Source: Selaginella moellendorffii
Taxonomy: Eukaryota; Streptophyta; Lycopodiopsida; Selaginellales; Selaginellaceae
Length of the DNA: 64,000 nt
NCBI RefSeq assembly: GCF_000143415.4
Contig: NW_003314275.1
Coordinates: forward strand, 565,980 to 629,979
Reading direction: 5' to 3'
Shown: piece after piece, positions 34,808-45,501 of the stretch
How the letters are laid out: every line of letters starts with the position of its first letter
Numbering within the stretch: position 1 is the stretch's first letter
Made by a program: the position numbers and the translations under genes
Notes under the pieces: generated by a model
The model's input: only the letters and a program-made list of their open reading frames with translations
Database searches by the model: none
What the model was told of the DNA's origin: nothing

Positions 34808-36895
34808 ATGGCAGCTCCCAGTCAATCCAGGAAATTGCGCATCATCGATCACAGGACTGGGCTCACATACGAGATGGATGTATGTGAGCGAGGCTGTCTC
34901 AAGAGTTCTGACTTCTCCAAGGCATGCTTCGTTTTTTCGTTGGTGCAATTAAAAGACAACTTCATGTTCTTGTTCCTCTTCTCGCAGATCAAGGCTGGCG
35001 GAGATGGCAAGGGATTGAAGCTGTATGATCCGGGATTTGTGCATACAGCTCCCGTGAAGTCCACCATTGCATTCATTGATGGGAGGAATGGGATTTTGAG
35101 ATACAGAGGATACCCCGTGGAAGAGCTTGCGGAGAGAAGCACATACTTGGAGGTGGCATATTTACTGTGTAAGTATACATCTTTTCAAGAAAACGGATAA
35201 ATCTTTTGTGGAACAGGTAAGGGGAATCTCCCCACGAAGTCCCAGCTTTCTGAATGGGAAGCTGCAATCCAAAGGCAGTCCTCAATGCCAGAAGAGCTTC
35301 TGGCAAGCCACTACAGCTATGAGAGAGTGTTGTTGTGACACAATTTTGTTTTGCAGGCCCTTATTGGCGCTCTTCCTCGAGATTCTCATCCAAAGCAAAA
35401 CTTTGCCACGGCCTTGTATGCCCTCATTTCATTCAATCCAGATGCAAATCCTCTAGTAGCGGTGAAGCTTTAATTTTTTCCTAGTATACAATCTTTGTCT
35501 TTGTACAAATGCAGGGACATGATCTGTACAAAACAGAAGCTGCACAAAACCTGCACATTATTCGTATAATGGGAAAGGTGATGTCTCATTCATCAATAAT
35601 ACATGTTTTTGGGGTCCATTGGCACCCAGCTGGAGGCATTAGACCATTGGTTTGTTAAAATGTGCCTTTTCAGGCTGCTAGCTTGGCAGGCGCAATCTAC
35701 GTTCATATGGAGGGTCAAAAGCCCATTCAAAATCCGAACAACAGTCTCAATTTTTCTGAAATGATTCTTTATATGTTCCAGTCAATGTGAGCATTAAGCA
35801 AAATTTCTTGCTTTGACTTCAACTGCTTTCTGCCTTCAGGGGAGATCAGGACTTCAAGCCAAATCCCGCACTTGCAAAAGCTTTGGATGTGATTTTTGTA
35901 ATATTGGCTGAGCATGAACTTGGTACAGCAACGGCAGCAACTTTACACCTTGCATCAAGGTGCTTTTCTTTTGGTGTAATTTTACTGTCTGCTTTCTACT
36001 AATTTTTCAGCAGTGGAGTGGATGTTTATACAGCAATTGCTGGAGGCACTAGTGCATTATCAGGGCCCAATGATATAGGGGCTGTTGAGGTAAACGACTA
36101 TCAAACACTAGGATTTTCTGAATAAACGTTATGATTTTGTTAAGGCTGTTTTGGACATGCTCAATGAAATTGGAAGCATTGAGAATGTTGCATTCTACAT
36201 AGAAGAAGCCAAGAAAAGGTATGAAGAAAATTAATAAATTATATTATACTAAATTATTTTTACTAACAGTAACACCAAACTACCTGGAATTGGCCACCGT
36301 GTATACAAGACATATGATCCTCGAGCGAAGGCAAGTGTAACAATGGCCTTTCAAAGTTACTTGACAATGTTTTAATTTTGCAGCTCATTCAAAAGCTAGC
36401 AGAAGAGGTTTATGACGTGGTTGGCAAGGATCCCCTGGTAGAGGTGTAATTTACATTAATGGACTTCTGTTCCAGAGCCTTATGTTTTGAGTGATCAGGT
36501 TGCAGCTGCATTGGAGAATGCCATTATTGCCGATGAGTATTTTATAAACAGAAAACTGTATCCTAATGCCACCTTTCACTTGGGCCTCTTGCTTAGGCAA
36601 GTAGTTTTGCATATTCACTGACATGGTTTCAAGACATGCTTTGATGTACAGGGCTCTTGGCTTTCCTAAACAATTTTTTGTGGTTCTTGTCTCTATTGCC
36701 CGAATTGCTGGTCAGTTGGCACACTGGAAAGAGTCTATGAATGACCCGTCAACTAGGCTGATGAGGCCACAACAGGTGAGTAAAAATCTCTATTCTTTTA
36801 TAACATTCATTCATTCATATTCTGTTTTTACATGGTCACTGCTTTTTCTCTTGTAGTGGTACACTGGGCAAAGGCTTCGCCATTATTCAAAGTAA
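34808..36895 (+). CDS. Citrate synthase-like protein, copy 2, catalytic residues lost
   Basis: A full-length citrate synthase family frame of about 14 exons from [19 protein letters not shown] to LRHYSK with the stop at 36893-36895. [89 protein letters not shown] and [12 protein letters not shown] align with plant peroxisomal-type enzymes. However, the first catalytic His segment, normally GPLHGGANE, reads GPNDIGAVE, and the catalytic Asp segment, normally YPNVDFYSG, reads YPNATFHLG. Only the middle His (GIGHR) remains. The rest of the protein and its splice sites look intact. It cannot be a normal citrate synthase; it may be a pseudo-enzyme, perhaps a binding partner of a true subunit, or an early pseudogene. 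There is no PTS2 leader and no C-terminal PTS1. Three or four of its 13 introns have GC donors. Confidence 0.82.
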
Positions 36896-37173
36896 TTATT
36901 TGTTTAAAAAATTTGGAACATGTGCTTGACATGTCTTGGAATTTACCCCGGTGGTGAAAGAAGAAGAAGAGTTTAAAGTCTCAGCAGCGCCCAGTGGGGC
37001 ATGGGACTTGTTGCATGGCAACGACGACAAAGGCGTGCCTTTCGGACTCCTACTTCGCTGGAAGTGACGGGCTGTTATCCTTGTTGTGTTGGCGTGTCGG
37101 TCAGGAAAGCAAAGAAATTTCCCGGTGAGTGAATAAATAAACAGACAAGATAAGGGTTTCTTAATAGAATTCC

Positions 37174-38660
37174 ATGGCTATGGAGGAGCTTGCTTCTTAC
37201 AAGGGACATATAGTAGCCTTCCCTTTGCCACTCCAAGGCCATATCAATCCCATGCTCATTCTCTGCAAGGCCCTAGTCTCACTGGGCTTCTCCGTGACAT
37301 TCGTCAATGCAGAGAGCAACCACAAGCGCCTCCTTGCTCACATTTCTGCCGCTCCAAGCACAGGAATCGACTTTGTTCCCATTCCCGACCACCTTGACAC
37401 GCCCATCGCCACTGTCGACGTCCACAACAGCAACAATCTGCTACTCGTCCGCAACACAGTCCGCAAGATGCGTGCTGACTTTGAAAGCGTGCTTAAGAAC
37501 ATTGTCAGCAATGTCAAGGTGAAGTTCATTCTCTCGGAAATGTCTGTAGGTTGGACACAGGAAACTGCGGATAAGTTCGGCATCCCCAAGGTGACACTTT
37601 TCACTGAGAGTGCAGCTTCACTTTCGATCCAATATCACATTCCAGAGCTCCTTGCCAAGAAACACGCTCCTGTCCGACAAGGCTGTCCAGGTATGATTTC
37701 AGCATCGTTGTTGCATCGGTGTTCGACCCTGAAACTTCTGTTTTATAAATTTTAGATCTGCAGAGTATCGACTACTTGCCTGGATTCCCATTGATGACTA
37801 CGGCTGACATTCCTTACTCGCTTAGTGCTCACGCCGAGAAGTTGGATCCGGGATTTGCACAAAGGGTCGAAAGGAAAAAAGTTTTGTTGAAGGCAAAGTG
37901 CGTTCTGGTCAACTCCTTTGACGCTCTCGAGCACGGAGTCTTCGCCGGTCTCCGAGCAAAATTCCATCAGACCGTGGTTCCAGTTGGTCCACTGCTGCCT
38001 CCCGCTTTCCTGGGAACCGAAAACGGGTCAAATAAGCCTACCACCTTGCCAGGTATGTGGCCTGCGGATGACACTTGCAAGCAGTGGCTGGACCGTCAGC
38101 AAGATGGCACAGTTTTATACGTTTCTTTTGGGAGCAACGCAACTCTCACAATGGATGACTTTGTTCGACTTGCAAGAGGGCTGGGGCTGTGCAAGCAGCT
38201 GTTTCTATGGGTTGTTCGGCCAACTTTAGTCCCGGGTTCATCCTTGGACGAGCTTTTGAAAGTGGTGAGGAGAAATTCCATATACGAAGGACAGTCGTGC
38301 ACTGTTTCTTGGGCACCACAGCTGCAAGTCCTGTTACATCCAGCTGTTGGCTGGTTTGTCACGCACTGTGGATGGAATTCGACGCTGGAGAGCATCTGTG
38401 CGGGTGTCCCCATGTTGTGTTGGCCTCTGACGGCAGAGCAGAATCTGAATTGCAAGTTCATTGCTGACGAGTGGAAGATTGGTGTCAGATTGCTGGACGA
38501 CAGTCGCTGCATTGAAGAGGTGATAACGGGGGTTGTGGAAAGCCAAGGAGACAGCCAGATGAAAACCAAAGTTAAAAAGTTGAAAGAAGCGGCCATCAAG
38601 GAATCCAAACTGATCACGAAGACCATTGATGATGCTCTCAGCTCTAAATCACGTTCTTAA
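37174..38660 (+). CDS. Family-1 UDP-glycosyltransferase
   Basis: Transfers a sugar from a UDP-sugar to small molecules such as phenolics or hormones; cytosolic. Two exons, 37174-37690 and 37756-38660, give 473 residues, a normal length. The N-terminal acceptor domain starts with HIVAFPLPLQGHINPML, the usual family start with the catalytic His in FPLPLQGH. The PSPG box at about residues 358-401 starts WAPQLQVLLHPAVG, continues FVTHCGWNSTLESICAGVP and ends CWPLTAEQ. The closing Gln is usual for glucose-using enzymes. VLYVSFGSNATLTM precedes it. The acceptor substrate cannot be told from sequence. No neighbouring pathway gene is evident apart from the 4CL-like fragment. Confidence 0.93.
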
Positions 38661-41580
38661 TAAGAACTTGGGCAGTTGATATCAAAGTGTTATGTAAACA
38701 GAAATTCAAAATCCATATTTGTGCGCTCACTGAAAAAGCCAAAGATGCCAGCTCTTGAAAGGGGAGCTTATTATCAAACAAAATGTCAGGAGCAAAAAAT
38801 TGAATTGCAAGATAGATTAAGTGAATCTAATGAAGTTCAATTGATGTTTAATCAAACTGGTGGAACATGTACCAGCAGTAAGTCATTTGAAGGCTCTCTG
38901 TCATAAGCCTTCTCACAAAAATGTTGCCTTTGCTGGCTTTGTGAGTGTGCGCAGCACACTGGAGGAGCTGAGGATCACAATGTGCTTATGGATATATATT
39001 TTTTCTATATATAGTTTATACATTTGTGTTCCAAGATGATTTTTTAAAATATAGTTATAAAACTGTGAACTGAATATAGTTTTCAATATGCATAAAATAT
39101 GGTTCTGTGAAGAATGTTTGCAGTATAAGGGTTTTGGAAACTAATATGAACCTCAGATTAATCTAGGGATTTAATTTGGGTATTAATCCCAAATATGGGT
39201 TTGGAATTCAAATTTCATTGTGAACCATAATGCTAAATATACTCTAATAAATATAAAGAATATAAAAAATACATAATATCATCACAATGAGCACCAAGCA
39301 ATAACTATAGAAGTGTTAGACCAAGCTTGAGGGGATAATATCAATATAAATTCACAATTAACTCAAATGTATGAGTAAGATGAGAAAATATGATTACTAG
39401 GAAGCATGTTATAATAAGCTTAACTTAGTTACTTTAGACTTTCCATTATTATAATTTACTATAGAAAATGCTTTTAATTCTTAGCCATTATAAAAGTAAT
39501 TTTTACATTGGATTCAAGTCTCTACATGACCAAGAGTGACATTTACACTGAAAGCCACAATGTTTAACTTATGTTTGACTTGTTGTGGTACATGCAATAA
39601 GTTAGTTAATATTCAGGTCATTTTGCTATGTTTTTATTGCATTTCCAAAGTCACTTATTAATTGATCTTCTTCCATCTATAAGTTTTCAACATGAGTTTA
39701 TGAATTCTTAAGTCAGTCGATTAAATAATAAAACTTGCAATATCAATACTTTAAATCAAGGATAATAACAACCTCATATCTCTTTCCCCTATGCCAATTG
39801 AAAATGCTTAAAAGCCCTTTGATGAAATAGCTTTTAATGGCTATTTTTTCTCTATTTATCCCATAAGGTTCTAAAGATTCAAATCTTAATTTATTATTAC
39901 ATACACTACATTTACCCCTTGTTCAAGACGTCAATGTCCTTCATAAAACACCTCTATTTTCATCTATTCATTTATACTGTAGTTTTATGGTGGATCAATG
40001 TCTTCATTGATGAACCCCTATTAAGCTAAAGAGAATTAACACTTCCATTTCTACATTAAATCTATTAATTTTTCTACTATATAATTAGTCCCATAATTCT
40101 CCCTTTAAACCAATTGAAAAATGCCCCTTAAGCCAACTAAAAAAGGCTTAAAGGCCCTTTGATGAAAAATCCCCTAAAGTTCTAAAAATCCACAGTATTT
40201 AAATTTCAATCGATAATTATATAGATCACTCACCCCTTTTTCAAGATGTTAATGGAACACTTTTATTTCTATCCATCCATCTGTATTAAATTCTTCTCCT
40301 ACAATATATCTTTCAATAAACAAAACCATACTGTAGTCTCATAATGGATTAATGAAACCTTTATTGAGCCAAAAGGGAACAAACACCTTTATTTACACAT
40401 TAAATGGAACCCTTACTAAGACAATTGCAATCCTATAAAATCCTTACTAAACCAAGGGGAATAAATACTTCCATTTCCGTATAAAATTTACTAATCCTTC
40501 CATTATATAAACTAGTCCATACTATGCTAATGCACTAGTAAGGGTTCCATTGATCTATAATGGGATTACAATACAACTTTGTTTATTAGACATCCATTAT
40601 CAAAAAATCTACTATAAGACTAATTTACATAGTGGAAGGATTAGCATATTTAATGTGAAAATTAAGGTGTTAGTTTTCCTTGGCTTAATAAGGGTTCACT
40701 ATAGGACTATGGTATGACTTTGTTTGTTAAATATTTGCTATCATAAAATCTATTATAGGACTAGTTTACATATTGCAATTCTATTGTAGATTAATAGAAT
40801 CTTTATTATGCCAAAAGGAATTAACACCTCCATTTCCATATTAAATCTACTAATCTTTTCACTATATAAATTAATCCCATAGTTAAATATTTTAATAATG
40901 AATATTTAACAAACAAAGCCATACTATAGTCTTATGGTGGATCAATAAAACCCTTATTGAGCCAAGAGGAACCAACACTTCCATTTTTTTCATTAAATCT
41001 ACTAGTCCTTACACTATGCAAACTAGTCTTATGGTAAATCGTACTATAGTCCCACAGTGGATTAATGACCTTTACATTAAATCTATTAATCCTTCCACTA
41101 TGTAAACTAGTAATCTTCCACTATGTAAATTAGTCTTTAATGACCCTCTACATTAAATCTATTAATCTTTCCATTATGTAAACTAATCTTTACTAAGCCA
41201 AGGGGAACCAACACTTTTATTTCTACATTAAGTCTACTAGTCCTTCCACTATATAAACTAATTCTATAGTGGATCTTTCGATAATGGATATTTAACAAAC
41301 AAAAATATACAATATATTATTTTTATAATTATGGGGTAAAAATATACCTTATTCAAAGGTATATTATATTTTTTGATAACTACTAATCAATGGGAATCAA
41401 ACCCATGCCATAATACCTCTTGTATCTTTCTCCCTTTAAGTCAACTAAAAAAAAAGGCAATTGCTTAATAAGAGAGTCTTTAATAATTATTTTATCACAA
41501 TGTTTCAAAAATCCATGGTAATAGTGTATCCATGATCATATACACTACACTTATTAAGTAGCTTATAATAGCTAAATCAG
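38661..41580. repeat. AT-rich repeat plain
   Basis: From about 39900 to 41300 the sequence is built from diverged copies, direct and inverted, of a unit of roughly 100-150 bp with landmarks such as AAATCTACTAGTCCTTCCAC, TATATAAACTAGTC, CCCTTATTGAGCCAA and ACCAACACTTCCATTT. Copies are visible near 40015, 40350, 40440, 40800, 40930, 41060 and 41180, and an inverted one near 40600-40700. A hairpin near 41340-41370 (ATACCTT...AAAGGTAT) has relatives near 51280 and 51350. No gene is supported. A 76-codon open stretch at 38676-38906 was not recognised. Confidence 0.65.
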
Positions 41581-42480
41581 TAGCGTCTGGGATGTTATCT
41601 CCTTTGGCACAGTAGCACAGCACTGACAGAACTTTCAAGCCTCTTTTCTGTAGCGGAAAACCAAGGCAGGGAAGATTTTAGACTGGTTTTCACCACTTTG
41701 AATGAATAGACGTACCTTGAAGGACGTGAACAGAGCAGTAACCGGCAGTCGCGAGAGGTAGTCTTGGTCATGCTCTCCGACTCTACCATCCATCGCATAT
41801 CTCAGCACAGAAAACTCGAAGGGCTCGGTGTGCTGACCGGATTGTTTCACGTCCAGCCAGCCTAGTCTCTCGCACAGCTCGTCTTTGCCATCTTCATTGG
41901 CACTGGACTGATAGTACACTTGAGGCCTGGAAAAGGAAGGAGAAACGCATTAGCAAGTGAAGTAATACCATCGGATCGTACCCAGCGTTGTGGAGGTGGT
42001 GTCTCTTTCCCGAGTCCAAGCCGGATAGCACGACGACGTTTTCAAATCCCTCACTCTTCGCCCAGTCGGCCAGATTCTCGGCAAACTTAAGCGAGGAGCC
42101 CTGAAGCATCTCATATAATCTCAAGTGATTCGTGAAAAAGTTCTAAGTCCTACCTTGACAAGAGGCGATCGCTGTTGCAAGACTGATGTCACTAGCAGAA
42201 TCCACGTACACTGCAAAAGCACAAGATAGCGTGAGACGAGAAGAAGAAAAGAAGAGCAAGAAGGAAAAGAGGAGAAAGAGAGATTCCTCTACTTCTCTCT
42301 TGAAACTTACATTCCATTGCGACTGCTAATTCGCCCCGAGGCTCGGGACCAAATGCCAAGAATCCGACCCTGGGCATTCCATACGTCGAGATCCACGGCG
42401 AGCTGGCCCGCATTTCCAATCCAAAGGCCTGGATTGAAACTCACCAGTACGAGCGCCTTGCGTCGCCACAAAACTCCATA
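41581..42480 (-). pseudogene. PAC2 5' and middle part (second copy, right piece)
   Basis: Close copy of 26883-27885, starting inside the sixth exon and running to the start codon region. Blocks such as ENVVVLSGLDSGKRH, LADWAKSEGF and LGWLDVKQSGQHTEPF are intact, but deletions are seen: 16 bp near the start codon, a loss covering the DDPHVLPCVGNDP segment, and other small changes. Together with 28321-28582 it makes one complete but disrupted PAC2 copy, missing only about 11 bp at the breakpoint. It cannot encode PAC2. Confidence 0.92.
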
Positions 42481-42587
42481 TGGACGAAGAACCCTAGGTT
42501 AACAATAAGTGGTTCAGGAGTTTTTAAAATCATCTTAGGTCAGTTGATGGCGACTCACACGACTTAAGTTACTCATCATCATCACCA

Positions 42588-42655
42588 CTAGGCATCGAAC
42601 GATGGACCTCTCAGTCCACAACCCAACACCTTAGCACTGAGCCAACTGGCCCAGT
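42588..42655 (-). repeat. tRNA-like sequence, probably SINE head, copy B
   Basis: Minus strand reads TTGGCTCAGTGCTAAGG (A-box-like), GGGTTGTGGACTG, then CGTTCGATGCC (B-box-like). It is the sister of the copy at 28004-28078 within the duplicated spacer between PAC2 and RPN3. The A-box is better preserved here than in copy A; the arms again do not form a proper cloverleaf. Confidence 0.45.
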
Positions 42656-42789
42656 CCTGTGAGAATGTAACACGTCAATAGTTTTACGGAAAACACTCGG
42701 GTTTTAGGCTTTAAGGCTTTAAATTAGGGCTTTTCACTTCTCGCGCGTTTTTTATGTTTAAAAGTTTAAAGAAGAAAGAGGGGGGAATT

Positions 42790-44785
42790 TTAGAAATCGT
42801 CGTCCTCCTCCTCGGCGATGTGCTTGGCGAGCTCCTGCTCCTGCTGCTGCCGCTCGCGCCGCTTCTCGGCGCTCTCCAGCTCCTTCTTGTGCGCGTTGGG
42901 CGGGAAGCGCAGCGCCTTGACGGCATCGTTGTAGGTGTTGAGGCAGAAGGCGATGCGCGAGTGGAAGGCGAGCTGCGGCTCCTGCGTCGAGTAGATGTCG
43001 CCCGTCTCGCGCGACTGCATGAAGCCGCGGGCGTGGTCGATCACCGCGTCGATGCCGCCGTCGCGGATGGCCTTGGCCACCATGCTCTCGGCGTCGCTCA
43101 CGGCGCTGTCGGACGAGAGGTGGAGCTTGGCGGCCACGTCCGCCAGCGAGATGCGGGAGTAGGAGATGCTGATGTTGCGCAGGCCCGTCCGGATCACGTT
43201 GTGGCGCAGCCGGACGATGAGGTTGTGCGTCTTGTCTCGCGAAAAGATTGGCGAGAAGTTGTCCGCCACGGATTTAAACAACTCCAGGTCTCCAATGCGA
43301 ACAGCCTGCCAAACACAAGCACTCTAATCAGTCGAAGAACAATGCAAAGAAGAAACTTTGCACAACCAATCTGCCAAGAAGAACACAATCCAAGTTTTTA
43401 CGTACGTTTGTTAGCTCGAAGTAAGGGCGGAGCGCGGCCTTCATACCCCGTTGCATGAACGTTGTCCTCTCCGGAATCTCGCCCAGGAGAAGCCTCACGA
43501 TCACCGCCCACTTGTTGCACTGTATCCGGAAGTCGTGAGCGATTGTCGGTGCCTTTCTCGCGGCCTGCATCAGCGAGTCTTTGGCATCTGTGTACTCGAG
43601 CTGAATAGTTCTGATCTTCCCCAGGTAAAAGAGGTAGCGGCAAAGCTGAGGAAACGGTTTGGACGTTAGGCAAGGCAGAAAACTTATTCTAGTCGATGAA
43701 CCAGACCTGCTGATTCGCGTGCGACTCCGCTCTTTGCGACTTTGAGCGGAGCTTCTCTGCTTGATCGTACAGATTGTAGTGAAGGTAGTTCCGTAACAGC
43801 AGGTTTAGTAGAGTTTCCTGTCAGGATAGCTGTTGAGCAATCACGAACAAGTCACAAACAACACTTACCTGTCCCAGCTCGTCGTGGCGAAGTGTAGCAG
43901 TCTGATGCAGAGAAAGAAGTGTCCTGGAAACCATTTGATTAGAAGCCAGTATATGCTGAACGCATGTAATACCCTCGAATATCAGCCAGTGAATCGATGC
44001 ATTCGTAGCTGAGTGAGTAGTAGAAATACAGTCTCGAGGCCAACACATCCAGAGTCCTCCGGTTTAGCTGCTGCAATCTCTTGATGCCGGCATCTGCACA
44101 AGCTTTCGCCTATGGAACAAGATTAGAAATCCTGCTGGCTGGAAGGAAAAAGAAATTCCTTCACCTGTTTATACTGTTTCTGATCGTGCAAGTAGATGAG
44201 AACAAGGAGGTAGCATAGGATTTCCAGCTCCGGGAGTACGTTCGGCTTATTGGAAACTTGCGACGGCATATCAACTTCCATCGACACCTTGTCCTCCTCC
44301 TGCTGCAAATAGAACAAATGTCTCAGACAACGCAAGGAAAATTCTTGGAGCTAAGAAGAAAAACGAAGAAGAAACACCAGACCAGAAGAGAAACACATGC
44401 CAGCATACCTTCTTCACAAACTGGAGCACTGAGTCCGCATCGGTGGACATGACATACTTGACAAACGCGGCAAGAGACCCTGGCTTGAGCTTCCGCTTTA
44501 TGACCATCACATTCCGGACAGCACGAACCATGAGCCTCATCTCTTTCGTGCTCACGCCCTTCTCCACCAGGGCCGCAATGCTCTTCAGATCTACACGAGA
44601 GCTCGAGAGATTGGTCTCTAGGGCTAGGAAGAAAGAGGAAATGCACGAATCTTACGCGAGAGAAGCGACGGCCCGGCCTGGTCCTTGCGATCCGGCGACG
44701 ACACCGCCGGCGCCGCCTCCTTCATCTCCACATCCTTGCTCTTGGGCGCCGCGGGCTCGGCCTGCTGCTCTGGAAGCGCTCCCAT
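42790..44785 (-). CDS. RPN3: 26S proteasome regulatory subunit RPN3 (PSMD3)
   Basis: RPN3 is a PCI-domain subunit of the 19S lid. Exons run from the ATG at 44785 ([20 protein letters not shown]) to the stop at 42790. Recognised parts: [106 protein letters not shown], then the PCI and winged-helix part with [16 protein letters not shown] and [17 protein letters not shown]. The tail ends in the acidic [10 protein letters not shown]. No break is seen. The next genes (small basic protein, THUMP) start divergently 68 bp away. The 3' end of this gene was copied into 28208-28320. Confidence 0.94.
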
Positions 44786-44852
44786 TCGATTACCCTAGAT
44801 AAAAGTTTTTAGGGTTCTTGAGAAGTCACTGGCATTTTAGGGTTCTTGAGCT

Positions 44853-45405
44853 ATGAACAAGTTCAATGCCGCGCAGCGCAATCTCCAGCGCGATAGGCGC
44901 CACAAGAAGGCTCAGGAGAAGCGATTGAGGCTGGGCCTGCAGTCGCTCAAGCTGTCCAGGCAATCGGCGTCGCGCACCCCATCGGGCAAGCGGCAGCGCA
45001 AGTTAGAGAAGAAGCTGCGCCGGGTATTCTTGTGAGGGCTTTCAGGGATTTTGCTGAGCTACTACTGAATTGCAGGCGCAGAAGGAAGTTTTGGAGAGCG
45101 GCCTCGTGTCGGTGCAAGACATTGAGATGATCTGTGCAGGTTTCTCTCGATCTCTCTCCAGCTCCAGTGATATTTCTTTCTTCTCTGATCCTCTTCTTCC
45201 TAGATTCGGCTCCTGACGCGCCAGCGGCCTCCTCCAAGGGATTTTCTCTCAAGCTGAAGAAGCAAAGGAAGCTCAAATTGAAGAAGAACAAGCCTGGTAA
45301 GCAAGCTCTCTCGATTTCTCGTGTTCTTCATCCTCTACATTCATCCCTGTGGCAGCCAAAGCGAGCATCGATACTGAATCCACGCCACAAGCGATGATCC
45401 AGTAG
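44853..45405 (+). CDS. Small lysine/arginine-rich protein, unknown
   Basis: Four exons (44853-45023, 45076-45139, 45204-45296, 45356-45405) give 125 residues. The first 57 residues are extremely basic (for instance RNLQRDRRHKKAQEKRLR and GKRQRKLEKKLRR), and KLKKQRKLKLKKNK follows later, between them LESGLVSVQDIEMIC. This looks like a nucleolar or RNA-binding protein. I think related plant proteins with an AQKEALEKG-like segment exist, but I cannot name a family. It shares a 67-bp spacer with RPN3 and is followed by the THUMP gene on the same strand. Confidence 0.65.
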
Positions 45406-45501
45406 ATCTCTTGTAGCGGTGTTTGTGACGAATAGAGAAGGAAATCTTTTTCTTGTAGCGTTTCTTTGTCCAGGGTTTAGGGTTCTTAGTTTGTGGAATA
45501 A

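Noticed and set aside
34922-34987. Reading through the first intron of citrate synthase copy 2, in frame
   Set aside because: The intron is a multiple of three and open, but the inserted [18 protein letters not shown] has no counterpart in the family; kept as an intron with less certainty than the others.
28583-41580. The insert as a Helitron or DNA transposon
   Set aside because: No TC...CTRR ends, no matching terminal inverted repeats and no transposase or helicase seen.
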